Part shown: piece after piece, positions 24,599 through 36,300 of the stretch | Layout of the letters: the number at the start of each line of letters is the position of its first letter | Position numbering within the stretch: the stretch's first letter is position 1 | NCBI GenBank assembly: GCA_024138025.1 | Contig: JAMXBD010000065.1 | Coordinates: 1,426,001 to 1,490,000, forward strand | Direction of reading: 5' to 3' | DNA: 64,000 bases | From: Combretum micranthum | Taxonomy: Eukaryota > Streptophyta > Magnoliopsida > Myrtales > Combretaceae | Program-made: the position numbers and the translations under genes | The notes under the pieces: model-generated | Databases searched by the model: none | The model's input: the letters and a program-made list of their open reading frames with translations, nothing else | What the model was told of the DNA's origin: nothing

Positions 24599-25296
24599 AT
24601 TGCTAGGTTGTATATGCTAAATTTAACTTTTGGTTTTAAGGTATCCTATATCTGATATCTGATTCTTTGTTATTAAATTAGCTTTGTATTATCTTCATGT
24701 TAAAAATATATATATATATATAATATATATTTATATTGTTTGTTAATCTTATATGTACATAACAATGTTTCATAGTCTTACACGTTGTCCTAAATTGGTG
24801 TATGAGCTTGTTACTAGGACTATTTTATAAAGATCGAATTATAAGGACAATTTAGAATTTATAACTAATTAAATACCTCAAAAATTTTAGCACTAAATCA
24901 AACTCCTTGAGTAACGAGAAAAAACAATATATACATATACATATATATATATATATTTTCAGTTTAATGAAATTCAAAAAGATAGGTGAAGAACTGGAGA
25001 TGAAAATTAATGTTTATGTATTAATCATTTATACATTTGTACGATTTTTGCCTTATGAGTACACTTCTAAGAAAATTTATGTCAGAAACATTAGAATAAA
25101 AATGATTATATACTATGCTATATATTGACTCAAGATCATGTAATGATTGTTTTATGCTATTTTCATAAAATAATTGGGACATTTTTTTTCTTTTATTCAA
25201 TCTCTTTATTTTTATTTTTATTTTTTTTGTAATTTAATACAAAATACAATAGGTTTTCTTAAATGAATATTACTAGTTCCTAATTCTTCTCCGCAG
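24599..25296. other. 3' flank of the IST1-like gene, AT-rich
   Basis: Probable 3' UTR in the first 100-200 bp, then AT-rich sequence with (TA)n at about 24709-24730 and 24938-24956. A frame at 24907-25128 is low-complexity Ile/Tyr/Lys-rich and not credible as a gene. Confidence 0.4.
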
Positions 25297-26101
25297 GAAT
25301 ATGGGACTTATGTAGATGATGGGTTGCTTGTTAAACGAAATTTTCGGAGAGTAACCAATAATAAGGACGTGGCACTGGGCCCCCAGGCCACAGCCCAGGA
25401 GCCTGATAAAGTACTTGCTGCTTTCATCTTGTCATGTAATACTAGTTAGGGTCAGCATGGAATGTTGGATTGGACTAAACCAAAAACAATAAATAAATAA
25501 ATAAATCAGTCAGTCAATCAATAAAACAAATGTTCTTGAAATGATAGTAAATAGTTCCTGGAAAAGGAAAACACTTACTAACTATATAATCTAAAACCAC
25601 TACTATTCTATCTTCATAATTTTTATTTGAAATTTCTTTTCTTACCCCTAAGTAACTTATTCCAACCACACGTGAATTATATAACACAAGCACCGTAATT
25701 AATGATAAATGAAAATGACTATATTGACTTTTTATATATATAACTCCTTCTCCTACTTAACAATCCATATCCATCCATTTTCTTTCAACTGAACCGCATC
25801 TCTATCTATTAATTATCGCTCTCTCTTCTTCTAATTACATTATTATTACAATGAATCTCTAATTATGGTAAAATCCCTCCCACTTGACAATCCACATGTA
25901 AACAGCATTTTCTATATTAACAAAAACTAATTAGGGTTATTTTATGGTCAAATATTTTAAATATTTAAGATAAATAATAAACATTTATTTATTTATTTTT
26001 TATAATAGGTTATTGCTAAGTTTGTACAAGCAAGTGCAACGTCTACTAGTGATGATAGAAATGATTTTGTTCTCAAGAGTGAAAAATCTAATTCGTTATA
26101 A
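25297..26101 (+). pseudogene. Two exon-like segments of an unknown gene or gene fragment
   Basis: Segment A, 25297-25410, follows a good acceptor (TTCTCCGCAG) and reads 38 codons beginning EYGTYVDDGLLVKRNFRRV. It is followed directly by a good donor (GATAAA then GTACTT). Segment B, 26009-26101, follows ATAATAG and reads 30 codons beginning VIAKFVQASATSTSDD, then TAA. Both are in phase 0, so they join in frame to 68 residues plus stop. Codon make-up and base composition are unlike the AT-rich flanks. No upstream exon or start codon was found and the family was not recognised. It may be the end of a truncated gene, a captured gene fragment, or an undetected small gene whose first exons are cryptic. 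Confidence 0.35.
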
Positions 26102-27600
26102 GAGAAAGTGATACACTACATTGTTTAGAAACTATTATTATTGTTGTTACGCTTAGCACTTCGAGTGAGAAGATACGAGCAGTAACTGGCTTACATAATT
26201 TTAAAAGATTTAATTTGAAAAGACTACAATATTATGTTCGTTTTTACAAAATATATATGGTCCTAGATAAAAGCACCTTAAATACAAATAAAATAAAATA
26301 AAATAAAATAAAATTATAAACTTGTATAAAATAACGTTTGGTTTTGAGACTTTTGTCCCTAAAAATGAAAAAGGTCCTCCAACAAATCCTAAATGCTCTT
26401 CTTGATGTAATACAAAATCCCCTTTCTATTGTCCTACTTGTACTAATTTTTCTTGTATATCATTGGAAGTTCTAATAGATATTTTCAATAAATGAAAAAG
26501 GAATTGAATAAGAAAATGTGATTATTTAGCATTAATCAATGACACAGTGAAACACAAGATAGAAACTTTGAAGCCTTCCTTTGATTTGGAGTTCCTCAAG
26601 TCAAGGAAGGAAAATAAAAATTACATGAAATAACCATCCTATTATTTAATAAATATTCAGACTTGGGCGAGCAACTTTGGGAGCCTGCTCCATGTGAAGT
26701 TTCTTTCGACCCGTGGACTCTTCAAGTCTAACTAGAAAATATGGCTGGCCCATCTTGCCATATGTGCGTACATCCATCCATGAAATGTGCCAATGGCAGT
26801 GTCTTCTCTCTCTTTCCTTTTTCAAATTCTTTCGGCAAATGGGCTCCTTATTCCATGTATTTTTACACTTATATGATTTTTGGTGTATTTTCCATCTATT
26901 AAAGGCTAGCAGACACATATATCTGTGTAAAATGCAAATCAATTTATACTATAGGATTTCTAACCTACCAATTACTAATTTAAACTACATGCATACTAAG
27001 TTTGATTCTTTCTTTTTAGAGTTTTTTGACATATCCTAATATAGAAGAGGATCACTCTTTCCATCATTCAACATCTAAATCCATAGATTCACTACAACTA
27101 CTCTCAATATTAGGTCTATTATATACTATCGAAGCTATTGTATTGTATACCAATTATTATAGAAGTTTCCCTTATTGAAAGTCACGTCTACAAATCTTGG
27201 TAGTTTGAAGATTGTGGAGATCAAGTAAATAATGTTTTGTTAGTAGCATTTAGAATAAGTAATTTCTTCTTAATTGATAAGTTTTTTTTTTCATTTCTTA
27301 TATGAGATAATGCTATCCCTTTTATAGAATTTAATGTACTCTTCAATTGGGTAGGTTTGACTCTTTTTAAGAAAACAATTATATCCCTTATGTGAGAAAT
27401 TTTGAGTGTAGAAGATATGTGTCCATTTATACAGTTGGGTTTTCGTACCACCAATTCTCCATTAATTGATGTAATTGTTTTATAAAGAATGAAATTCATC
27501 TTTATTAGCCAAAAATAACAAAAAAAAAAAAGAGAAAAAAAATCTATTTACTCACCTTATCATCTGAATGGATATAAAAAATGCTTCTCCCATTTAAAAT
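26102..27600. other. Intergenic, weak exon-like patch
   Basis: An (AAATA)n repeat lies at about 26287-26314. The patch 26656-26830 is less AT-rich, follows an ATTCAG acceptor-like site and has short open frames on both strands, but none is recognised and no gene is claimed. The rest is AT-rich. Confidence 0.35.
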
Positions 27601-27865
27601 TAGAGTAAATATCATAGTTAGTATTTAAACTTTATTTATTTTTATAATTAACTATCTTAAATCTAAAAGTGTCAATTTTACTATTTACAAAAATTTTTAT
27701 AATAATTTATAATACCTAAATTATAAAGTAAATTGTAAAATTTAGCAAAGTTCATGTTATTATAATCACAAAGATAGGGAAATTCTAGGTAGATAGTTAT
27801 AAAATAAAAAATTTTAAGCAAAAGATTATTGTAAAAATTGATAAAATTTATTAAATGTAACATTA
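27601..27865. mobile_element. MITE-like element, TAGAGTAAATATCATAG type
   Basis: The left end TAGAGTAAATATCATAGTTA followed by GTATTTAAACTTTA matches the left arm of the larger element at 42901. The right end was not defined with certainty. Confidence 0.4.
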
Positions 27866-28030
27866 ACTCTTATAATTATTGCATTTAATAAAAAGTATTG
27901 ATGTACAATAATGTTCAAACGGCTATCAATTATTTAGAGGTTATTACTAACAACAAGGTTGACCTCTATATAGCAAATGAGTTACAATAAATAGAATTGT
28001 AAATGAGTCAAGCCTATTTGCTAGCTATTA

Positions 28031-28314
28031 GAGTTATATTCAGTGAAGTTAAAAAGGAATTAATGTTTGAGGATATATTCATTTAAGTTATCAAGATTTA
28101 AAATAACTAAAAAAAGTACAAAGTGAGCTAAATAAGGTATTAATGATTGACAATTAATGAAAATTTTAAAAACTTAATTGAAAACTAATGGGAACGTTGA
28201 TATCTTAAATGAAAATTTCAAAATGTTTATAATTCATTTATTTTTCTTTGAAAACGTTAATATCTTAAATAAACTTATCCTCAAATATTTATACATTCCA
28301 GTGTAATTTACCCT
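28031..28314. mobile_element. MITE, GGTAAATTAC/GAGGTAAGTTCATTT family, copy 1
   Basis: The left arm has TTAATGTTTGAGGATATATTC and the right arm AAACTTATCCTCAAATATTT then GTGTAATTTACCC, inverted complements. The centre has GAGCTAAATAAGGTATTAATG. Two clearer copies lie at 53256-53590 and 61644-62001. Confidence 0.6.
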
Positions 28315-28920
28315 TAATTTTTATAATCAAAGTCGAATCATGTGTTGGACAATCCCACAATGAAGCCGTAAAATATCTAAGCAAATAAATAGGTTTTTTC
28401 TTTACTCTTTTCGAACTCCTCATTTCTTTCCTTTTCTTTTTCTTTATCATTTTTTTTGTTTATTTTATGTTATTTTATTAGCACTTTGGAGCCCCGTTTT
28501 AACTATATTATCTTTTCTTTTTCCTATTTGATTTGGCATTTATTGTAAAATCAATGCATTATTCTAACTATCAATGTCTATGTGTCTTTGTTTCATTTTC
28601 TTTTCCTTCAGCATTTTTGTAAAATCAATGAATTACCTCTAATGTTTATTATATTTGTTTAACATTATTTTTATTTTAAAAAGCGAAGAAAAAAATTTAG
28701 CATTTAGGTAACTTTTATGTTATTTCAATTTTCATATTTTTTTCACATATTTTAAAATTTTCAAATATTTTTATTAATTTCCATCAATTTTTGAAAATAT
28801 TCAATCTTTTGAGATTTTAAATTTTTGTGCAAATCACCATTTTTAAATATATCTATATATATAAATTTATGTTAGTTGAAAATTTGAATCTACATTAGTA
28901 ATTATCATCGTCATAATGAC
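28315..28920. other. Intergenic, no gene seen
   Basis: Strongly AT- and T-rich sequence with no coding or RNA feature. Confidence 0.5.
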
Positions 28921-29530
28921 AAGTCGGTTTGAGCCGACTTACAGATTAAATAAGCCGGGAAATTCAAGATTGTTTAGCTTGGGCTCGACCCACTTTAGCC
29001 TGTGGGCTTAACAAGATAGGCCAAAGTGATGTACTTTTTATTTTTAAATTTATTTTATTTTCATTTGAGTTTGTGCAAAAGTTGAAACATTTAAGTATTA
29101 TGGGGATATATATATACACACACATTAAGGAATAATTTTATTGTTATTTTAATTACTTATATATTAAAAAAAGTATTTTAAATAATTTATTTAATTTCAT
29201 ATTACGTTTAAACTAATAAATATATACTTAAATAAATGTTATAATGCATTTATTATTCTAATTACACATACATTATCACTAATATATTATTGTAATTTTT
29301 TTAATTTGAAATTTTGGCTAATTCTTGGACTTTTATTAATTTTTTTTTTATGATTTAGCCTACAAACTTACTCAGCCTGTTACGAGCTAGCCCACTTTGA
29401 ACTGTAAGCTAAATAGTTTGAGCAAAATTGGCCTACTTTTAAACGAGCCAATTGTGGCCGGCCTTAGCCCATTCTTAAAACATGTTAAATGGGCCATCCC
29501 GCAAGGCATGACCCATTTGCCCAACTTACT
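28921..29530. mobile_element. TIR element with GGGCTCGACCCACTTTAGCC-type arms
   Basis: The left arm contains GCCGACTTACAG, GGGCTCGACCCACTTT and GCCTGTGGGCTTAAC. The right arm carries inverted partners such as AGCCTGTTACGAGC, TAGCCCACTTTGAACTG, GGGCCATCCCGC and GACCCATTTGCCC. The centre is AT-rich with no coding capacity. It is a widespread style of plant non-autonomous element, with boundaries set only approximately. Confidence 0.5.
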
Positions 29531-29544
29531 TTTTTATTGAACTT

Positions 29545-29935
29545 GAAATACAATTAGGTTTGTTCAAATAAACAAGTTTTATTTTGAGCTCAGAGCATAT
29601 TAAACTTAAATAACTCATAAATGATTTGACTTGTGTTAAATTCAATAAGTAAAATATACATAATAAATATATGAATAATTAGATAAATTGATAATACAAA
29701 AAAATTACTTATATATTACATGTATATAGTTTTTTTGTTTAAATCATATTTTAATATAAAATATTTTATATAAATTCACAAATCTACTCACCAATCTATA
29801 TAAGATGGTTCGAAAGCCTAAACAAGAGTTTGAGCAATATTAATTCAAATAAACAAGCTTTACTCTATATTTAAGTTCAGCTAATTTACTAGTTAGTGTT
29901 AAGTCGAGGTAAAATGGGCTGAGCCAATAACCGGT
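29545..29935. repeat. Diverged GTTCAAATAAACAAG repeat piece
   Basis: Arms with GTTCAAATAAACAAGTTTTA (left) and TTCAAATAAACAAGCTTTAC (right) surround an AT-rich centre. Related to the AAGCTCG-rich family by style, but too diverged for a firm assignment. Confidence 0.35.
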
Positions 29936-30395
29936 AAGTGGCATACTCCTTTGCAACTTATCTGCTTCTATGGAATAATCGGACGAAAATTGGCCCTTTT
30001 AGGTTTAATTTGTTCCGGAAAAATAGGCACTATAATGTAGTGATCAATATTTTAATTTAACTTGTTTCTTTATTTGTAGTTCTTATGGTATTCTTGACCT
30101 TTGGATAAACCGTTGACAAAATATGAGACAAAAGCTTAATTCACATTGCGCAACGCCAAAATTTCATCCCGGGTAGGCTATTATGGGACAGTTACCCCCA
30201 CTCAAGTGAGAGATAGTGGATTAAAAAGATCAAGAAAGCTAGCCATTTCCGAAATGGGGCACAGCGTGGATGGTCAAATGATGATAATTCCAACACAGGT
30301 AAGACTTTAATATCTCATCTCACAACTTAACATAATTTAAAAGATCTGTTGAAACAAAAAAAAAAAAAAAAAAAAGACAAAACAACAAGCTTCTA

Positions 30396-30450
<55 letters not shown>

Positions 30451-31140
30451 GGGAAAACTAGGTTCCCATCATAGTAGTTCACCACCTCATTGAACTTTTC
30501 TATCAGTGTTGCATTATATGCTCCTTTGTTCTGGGGATGAATATATGGTTGCATCACCTTCATGATCCATAACTTATTGGAGGTTGGTAGTGTTAATTAC
30601 TCCCATTGAGGTGTCTTCTATTGGCATCTGACCTGAAAAAAAATATTCTGGTAATTTTGGTTCAAAGATTCTCTATCTTTTACTATTTTTGTCTATATCC
30701 TTCCTAATTAATTATTTTCATACTATCATATATGTGAAGAATGGGCGTTATGTACGCTATGTTTCTTGAGGAATGAATGGGAGGATAGTGGAGGAAGATG
30801 ATGGAGTAAGTGGAGAAAAGGTTCATGTATTTTGAAGCATTCCCTATTACTTTGCAAAAATCTTTTCATCTTTTCTATTGGAAACATAAATCAAAACATG
30901 GAATGTATGCTATAACAGTGATTTGCCACCTTATTTTTTGTTTTTATGAAAAACAATTATAACATTTAGTTCACCTGATTTCAAGGAATTCTTTTCAAAA
31001 AAAACATTAAATAGTTATTTATTACTTAAATGTATAGATAGCAATTCAATTCGGCAATTAATTTTTTCTCAAAATATTCTCATTTAAATAAGAATTTAAC
31101 AAATAAAAACTATCTTATTATATTTTTATTCCATTTCTCA
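29936..31140. other. Intergenic with a long (CT)n microsatellite
   Basis: No gene seen. The most notable feature is a (CT)n run of about 45 bp at roughly 30399-30443, preceded by an A run at 30357-30375. Confidence 0.5.
30399..30443. repeat. (CT)n microsatellite
   Basis: About 22 uninterrupted CT units, the longest dinucleotide run in the window. Confidence 0.95.
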
Positions 31141-31456
31141 ATAATAGGTCTATCCGACTTAGGCTTGTTTGAGCTTGTTAATGTCAACATGCATGAATTC
31201 TTGACCCATTTAATCTAAATGAGTTTACAAGTCAAGTTCAAACTTAATAATTCTTAATGAGCTTGATCATAAGCTTATACTCATTTAAACTCTTTAATCT
31301 AAACAAGCTTTGAACTCAAAGTCGAGCCTATGAAACCAAATTAAAGCCTACACTTTTTGAAGTTTAGTAAAAGATTAAATTGATTCGAGCTTGATAACAT
31401 CTTAAATGAGTTTAGTCCAAATCTTTAAAAATTTGGCTATTTAGCAGCCCTAACTT
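31141..31456. repeat. Diverged GAGCTTG-rich MITE-like piece
   Basis: Contains GCTTGTTTGAGCTTG, TCTAAACAAGCTTTGAAC and GATTCGAGCTTGATAAC, ending GGCTATTTAGCAGCCCTAA. This fits a diverged copy of the family at 10301 and 38428. Confidence 0.4.
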
Positions 31457-33420
31457 ATAAGGTTAGCACAATTAACACATACTAGTAACATATGTGGATT
31501 AATTTAATTAAATTTATTGCACCACAAGAGAAAGGGGCTTTAAAGATAAAAATTCAATCTCTAAATATAAATTTCTATTACAAAAACCATCGTTGTTGAT
31601 TCTATTTATAAAATAAAAGTTCTTTTACCCATTTTTCGTCACAAAAATTATGTCTCTAAAAATGAGTTTTCTTGTAGTATCATGAGAACTATTATTTAAT
31701 TGTATAAATATATATTACACATTGTAATTTGAGAAATTACAAAATGCACCCTTATGTTCATTTCATATGCACTAGATGACCATATTTGAAATTAAATATT
31801 TATACCTTAAATCTTCAAAACGTAAGGTACCTTTAGAGTCAATATATGATCGCATATTATGCTTGATTTTATATGTCTTTTATTATATTATTTAAGAGTA
31901 AAATAGTTGAAAGAGTATTAAACACTTCTTTTAAAAAAAAAATGGTTTGTCTACGTTTAATTTCAAATATGGAAAAAAAAATTCAAATAGACATCGAGAT
32001 CATTGCAATTGGCTCTTATTATTTTGTCTTATTAAAGACTTTTGCATGTTTAGAAAAAGTGATGATATGTCATTTAACACAATGTTTTTACAAATGGATG
32101 CAAACAAAATCTGCTAATTAAATTTCTATAATTAATTGACGGACACAAACAATTATTTGTGTTGGATAATTTGTAAGTTTGGATCTAGCTATAAAGACTT
32201 GTTGATTTGAAATTGTTGTTTGGTTATTTTAAAAAATAAATTAACTAAGCATTGACAATTGGTTTATAACCTAATAGCATCCAGTTCCACTCTTATCCTT
32301 ATCCTTATCCTTGAAGTACTAAGCTCGGTTTCCTTATGTTGTAATGGTCCTTAATGGCCACGTTATATAACCACAAAAAAAAAAAAAAAAAAACTAATGA
32401 CTCATTCAGTTCGCCGCATGGAATAAGGGAGGAATTGAATTTCAATTCAATATGAATGGAATAGAATTATAATGCATGGCTAATGATTATTACAATGTTC
32501 ACTTCGTAAAAATGAGATGAATAATTATTAAATTAAAAAGTAAAATATAACAGAAAGAGAATAAATGTATAATAAAGTTAAAAAAAAAATATTGAATAAC
32601 AATTCATGAATGCAAGACATAAATTGTTATTCATCATTTTAATTCCTCTAACGTGCATATCATAATAGCAGTTTTACGTAGAACGAAAAAAAATGAATAA
32701 TTATTTATATCAAGTGAAGTAGTTATAAGCTTTTTCTATATTGTGTATATAAATGTGCAATTTGAAAACATTAAACAAATATAATAATCTATACGAAGCC
32801 GTATAACTAATTATAGAATGTATCAATCATAATGATACGGAAAACCTTTGTACATGGCATGCTATACCACCTTTTGAAATTACGTCCAAATTAACCTTTC
32901 CCATTGGCCTAGGGTTTGAAAGGGGAAAAGAAAGCCTGAGAAAAGCAACGACGAGTTTACGTGTGCCTTTTCTATACAGATATTATGTTTCAAACGAATC
33001 GTTGTTTGCCACGACTATGATGCACTTATGTGAAATATTTTCCGCGTGGCCGCCACTTAATTTTACGGAGAAAGATAGGACATGCTTCATGCTATAATAA
33101 ATCCTTCAACTATGCAAAATTGACCCGCACATAGATTTAAATTACTAAAGTGCTTTAATTTTTATTTTTTTTTAATATGTCGTAGATATTTTGTTGAGCT
33201 GTTCAAATGTAAATGTATTAGAAAGGCTAGCCCAAACCCAAATGATGGCTTAAATATTTTGGCAAAAAAAGAAAAGAAGGAATGAATGATAGTTCAAATT
33301 TATTACATAAAAGGTGACATGATTCAAATAAATAGATTTTGACATGATTTAAGAGCAATTGCATTGTCAAGCTAATAATAGGATTTATTATTTTATTTAC
33401 TTAAAAAAAGAATACGGTTT
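31457..33420. other. Intergenic with a MITE-like piece at 32400-32710
   Basis: No gene supported. A 32400-32710 segment (GGAATTGAATTTCAATTC, AATAATTATT, ATTGTTATTCATCATTTTAATTCC) has the self-complementary character of a MITE. An A run lies at 32372-32391. The frame at 31873-32121 starts at TTG and has no family signature. Confidence 0.4.
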
Positions 33421-33433
33421 ATTATTGTCGGTT

Positions 33434-33541
33434 AGTTTTTTTTCTTTTTTTGGTATGACAATGGGGGAGGAGGATTCAAACCTGGTACATCTTATTTGAA
33501 AAATCAGGAGAGATACCGTTAGAGTACAATATAATTGGCTA
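33434..33541 (-). mobile_element. SINE-like tRNA-derived element
   Basis: On the minus strand a B-box-like GGTTTGAATCC (complement at about 33472-33482) follows an A-box-like TACTCTAACGGTAT and precedes a short body and an A-rich tail (plus-strand T run near 33436-33451). It shares this order with the copies at 6597-6705 and 35794-35904. Confidence 0.5.
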
Positions 33542-33604
33542 TTGTCGATTAGTTGAGTTTGGCTTTGTTCGTTAGTTGAGTTTTAACTATTCTCTAGAAA
33601 CCAT

Positions 33605-34815
33605 AGCTACTGATTTGGACACATCTCCTCTAATATCATATGAATAACTCTGGATGGTAAAGTTTTGTTATTAATTTTGTGCATAAATTATTTAAAGATG
33701 GTTATTGATTGCAAAACAGTTATAAATACCACTTAACCTTCATTAAGGAGATGAAATTCCCATAAAATCTTTGAACCATATAGTTATTACACTCTTTTAC
33801 ACTTTATTTGGTATGTGGAATAAAATAGGAAGAAAAGATTTGCAAAGAAAAGAAAATAAAGGGAATGAATAATTAAAGAATTTAAATCTTTTTTATGTGT
33901 TTGGTTAATGAAGAGGAGGAAAAATGGATAGAATATTAATCATTATAAAACACAAAATATGATGAATGATAAATTATTTATGTGTACTTAAAAGATAATG
34001 AGTAATTTCAAAAAGAATAGTACAAGAGCAATTTAAAAAAAAAAAAGAAAAAATCTTTTCCTTCTAATTCTTTCCATTTTAGAGAGATAAAAAAAAAAAA
34101 AAAGTGGAACCAATGGAAATATTACGTCAATTTTCCCTTCCTTTGCCATTCCCTCTCAAAACAAACAAGAGGATGGAATTCAATCCTCCTCGTTTCCTCC
34201 CCTCTTCATTCATTCCTTCCCAATTCTCCTATACTAAACATAATGTTAAGGCTGGATTGTGAAAGGAAAGAGAGTGGAGGAATGAATAGTTAGAGAATTT
34301 AAATTCTTTTATGTATTTTGATAATAAAGGGAGGAAGTGGTGGAATCCTAATTATTATAAATGAAAAAATAAGATATAATGGTAAATTATTTATATATCT
34401 CTAAAAGATAATAAGTAATTTAAAAAATGAAAGATATGAGAGCAATTTAAAAAAAAAAAATCCTTTCTCTCTAATACTCTTCATTTTAGAGGATAAAAAA
34501 AAATTATGGGACCTAGGGAAAAAAATTACATCCATTTTCCTTCTCCTCATCTTTCCCTTTCAAAACAAACAAGAGAATAAAATTTAATCACATTTCCTCC
34601 TTTCTCCAGTCATTCTTTTCTATTTCCCTTATAGCATTGGCAATGTAAAGGCTAACATTGGGCACATCTCCAATGAAAAACTCTAGTTAGTAGAGTCTTG
34701 TTATTAATTTTTTGCCTAAGAAATATAGAGATTTAATAGTGGTTATCGATGGTCAAACCTTATAAATACTACCTAACCCTTCATTAAAGAGTGACAATTC
34801 CCATCTATCTAATTT
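33605..34815. repeat. Composite duplicated block, order X-M-M-X
   Basis: Two different repeats each occur twice. M at 33806-34250 and again at 34251-34635 shares GAATGAATA(A/G)TTA(A/G)AGAATTTAAA, AAAAGATAAT(G/A)AGTAATTT, GAGCAATTTAAAAA and CAAAACAAACAAGAG. Its own ends are polypurine left and polypyrimidine right, so each M is MITE-like. X at 33620-33775 and again at 34655-34812 shares GGACACATCTCC or GGGCACATCTCC, TTGTTATTAATTTT, TATAAATAC and CTTCATTAA. No coding capacity. Nested insertion and tandem duplication could both explain the order. Confidence 0.65.
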
Positions 34816-35166
34816 TAAATCTCAATGATTAGACGTGCCATTACATGATGAAAGTTTTTAAAATTAAGCCTCTAGTGATCAAGAACCACCAAATTGAAGC
34901 ATTTGAGTTCATTCAGCTTTATACTATTTTTCAAGTCTGTTGAGAATGCCTAATTCTCTTCCATGATCCGCTTTTATCTTATTCAATGTGAAAGCTCATT
35001 ACAAATTGCATAACTCATCTCTTATCATATGAAATGTGCAACTCATCCGACACAGTAACACTAACTTGACAAACCTGCACCACAAGTACGTTATCTTCCT
35101 CTTCCCTTAATTTTTTCCCCCTTCCTTGCCAGACACCCACATACATTATCGATAAAGAATATTAAT

Positions 35167-35190
35167 AATGATCTCTCTCTCTCTCTCTCT
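35167..35190. repeat. (CT)n microsatellite
   Basis: A run of about ten CT units in otherwise AT-rich intergenic DNA. Confidence 0.9.
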
Positions 35191-35793
35191 AATTTTCAAA
35201 GATTCTCTTTCTTATATGTGCGTGTGTATAAAAAAACATTAAAGTAATTTGTTTGTAATTTCATTACCGAAGTTCAAAATCTGATCTATTTATATTCAAT
35301 AATCTATATATATATATATATATCAATCAATAAAAACAATAATATAATTAATATACATTAATCGATATAATTTTTGAAGGAGTAATATTGCATTTGGCAC
35401 TTAAACTTGAGCAATTATTTAATTAACTATATATTATATTATAAATTTTAATACCAAATTAACCTTTTTAAGGTCATTTACACGGCTGATATACTCTATA
35501 TAGAGCTATCTATCTAATTAGTTGTTTTGACCATTATGGAAAGGTATGGATCAAGTAATTATTTTGATGAGGATATTTTTTTTATAATATATGATTTTTT
35601 AACAAAATAAAATACTGTTTGTCTTAATCTCGTCTTCCAAAATGTCGTTTTCATTATTTACATGTATTTTATATAGTATTTTCATTAAAATAATCATTTA
35701 TGACATATAATAGACCATAATTGGTTAATAAAAGCCAAATACAAAAGTGTTATAGACAAAGAATAGAACAAGTAGTACCGCTAATCTTAAAAA

Positions 35794-35904
35794 GTTTGCC
35801 AATGACATTATAGTCTAGTGGTATCTCCCTAATCTCTTAAGTGAGAGATTTCAGATTCGAATCCCCCCTGACCCATTATAATGGTAAAAAAAAAAAAAAA
35901 AAAA
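35794..35904 (+). mobile_element. SINE-like element with A and B boxes and A tail
   Basis: A box TAGTCTAGTGG (35811-35821) matches the pol III consensus. B box GATTCGAATCC (35854-35864) lies 32 nt further on, a tRNA-like spacing. A short body ends in about 19 A residues (35886-35904). A 7-bp CTTAAAA occurs just before the element (35786-35792) and just after the tail (35905-35911), a candidate target duplication. It is unlikely to be a working tRNA gene, since it has an A tail and related copies without tRNA structure. Confidence 0.6.
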
Positions 35905-36018
35905 CTTAAAATGTTCAATCAGAACCTATGAGTGAATATCATTGGTGTTGTGATTTATGAATTCCCCTATATTTTATATATACCTTTGGCGGTCAGGCTT
36001 TTTTTTTTTTTCCTTCCC

Positions 36019-36300
36019 TACCCAGGTTAACAAAAATCATTTTATTTAAAGTTTGTTTTATTTAAACAAGATGAATCTGAGCTTTTGTCTAACCCATGAG
36101 CTAGTTTGTTGCACATAAACTTGTTTAGTCTCTTTGTTAGGTTTGTGAACATGAGTAGCTTCATTAAAACTTGACTTTGTTCAAAGTTCGATACATGTAT
36201 TACTCATTTAGATTAGTAAATAAGTTGATCTTGACCTTAAAATAAAAATTATTTATTTAAATGGATTGAGTTTTATTCCTTGTCTAGCTTATCTATTCAA
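36019..36300. repeat. Diverged GAGCTTTTGTC-type repeat piece
   Basis: Contains ATTTAAACAAGATG, CTAGTTTGTTGCAC, AACATGAGTAGC and CATTTAGATTAGTAAATAAG. This is the style of the AAGCTCG-rich family, but only partial. Confidence 0.3.

Noticed and set aside
26646..27039. Open frames on both strands in a less AT-rich patch
   Set aside because: Both strands are open over the same DNA, no family is recognised and no splice partners were found.
35794..35880. tRNA gene
   Set aside because: A and B boxes are present but a clean cloverleaf and anticodon arm were not established, and the A tail and related copies point to a SINE.
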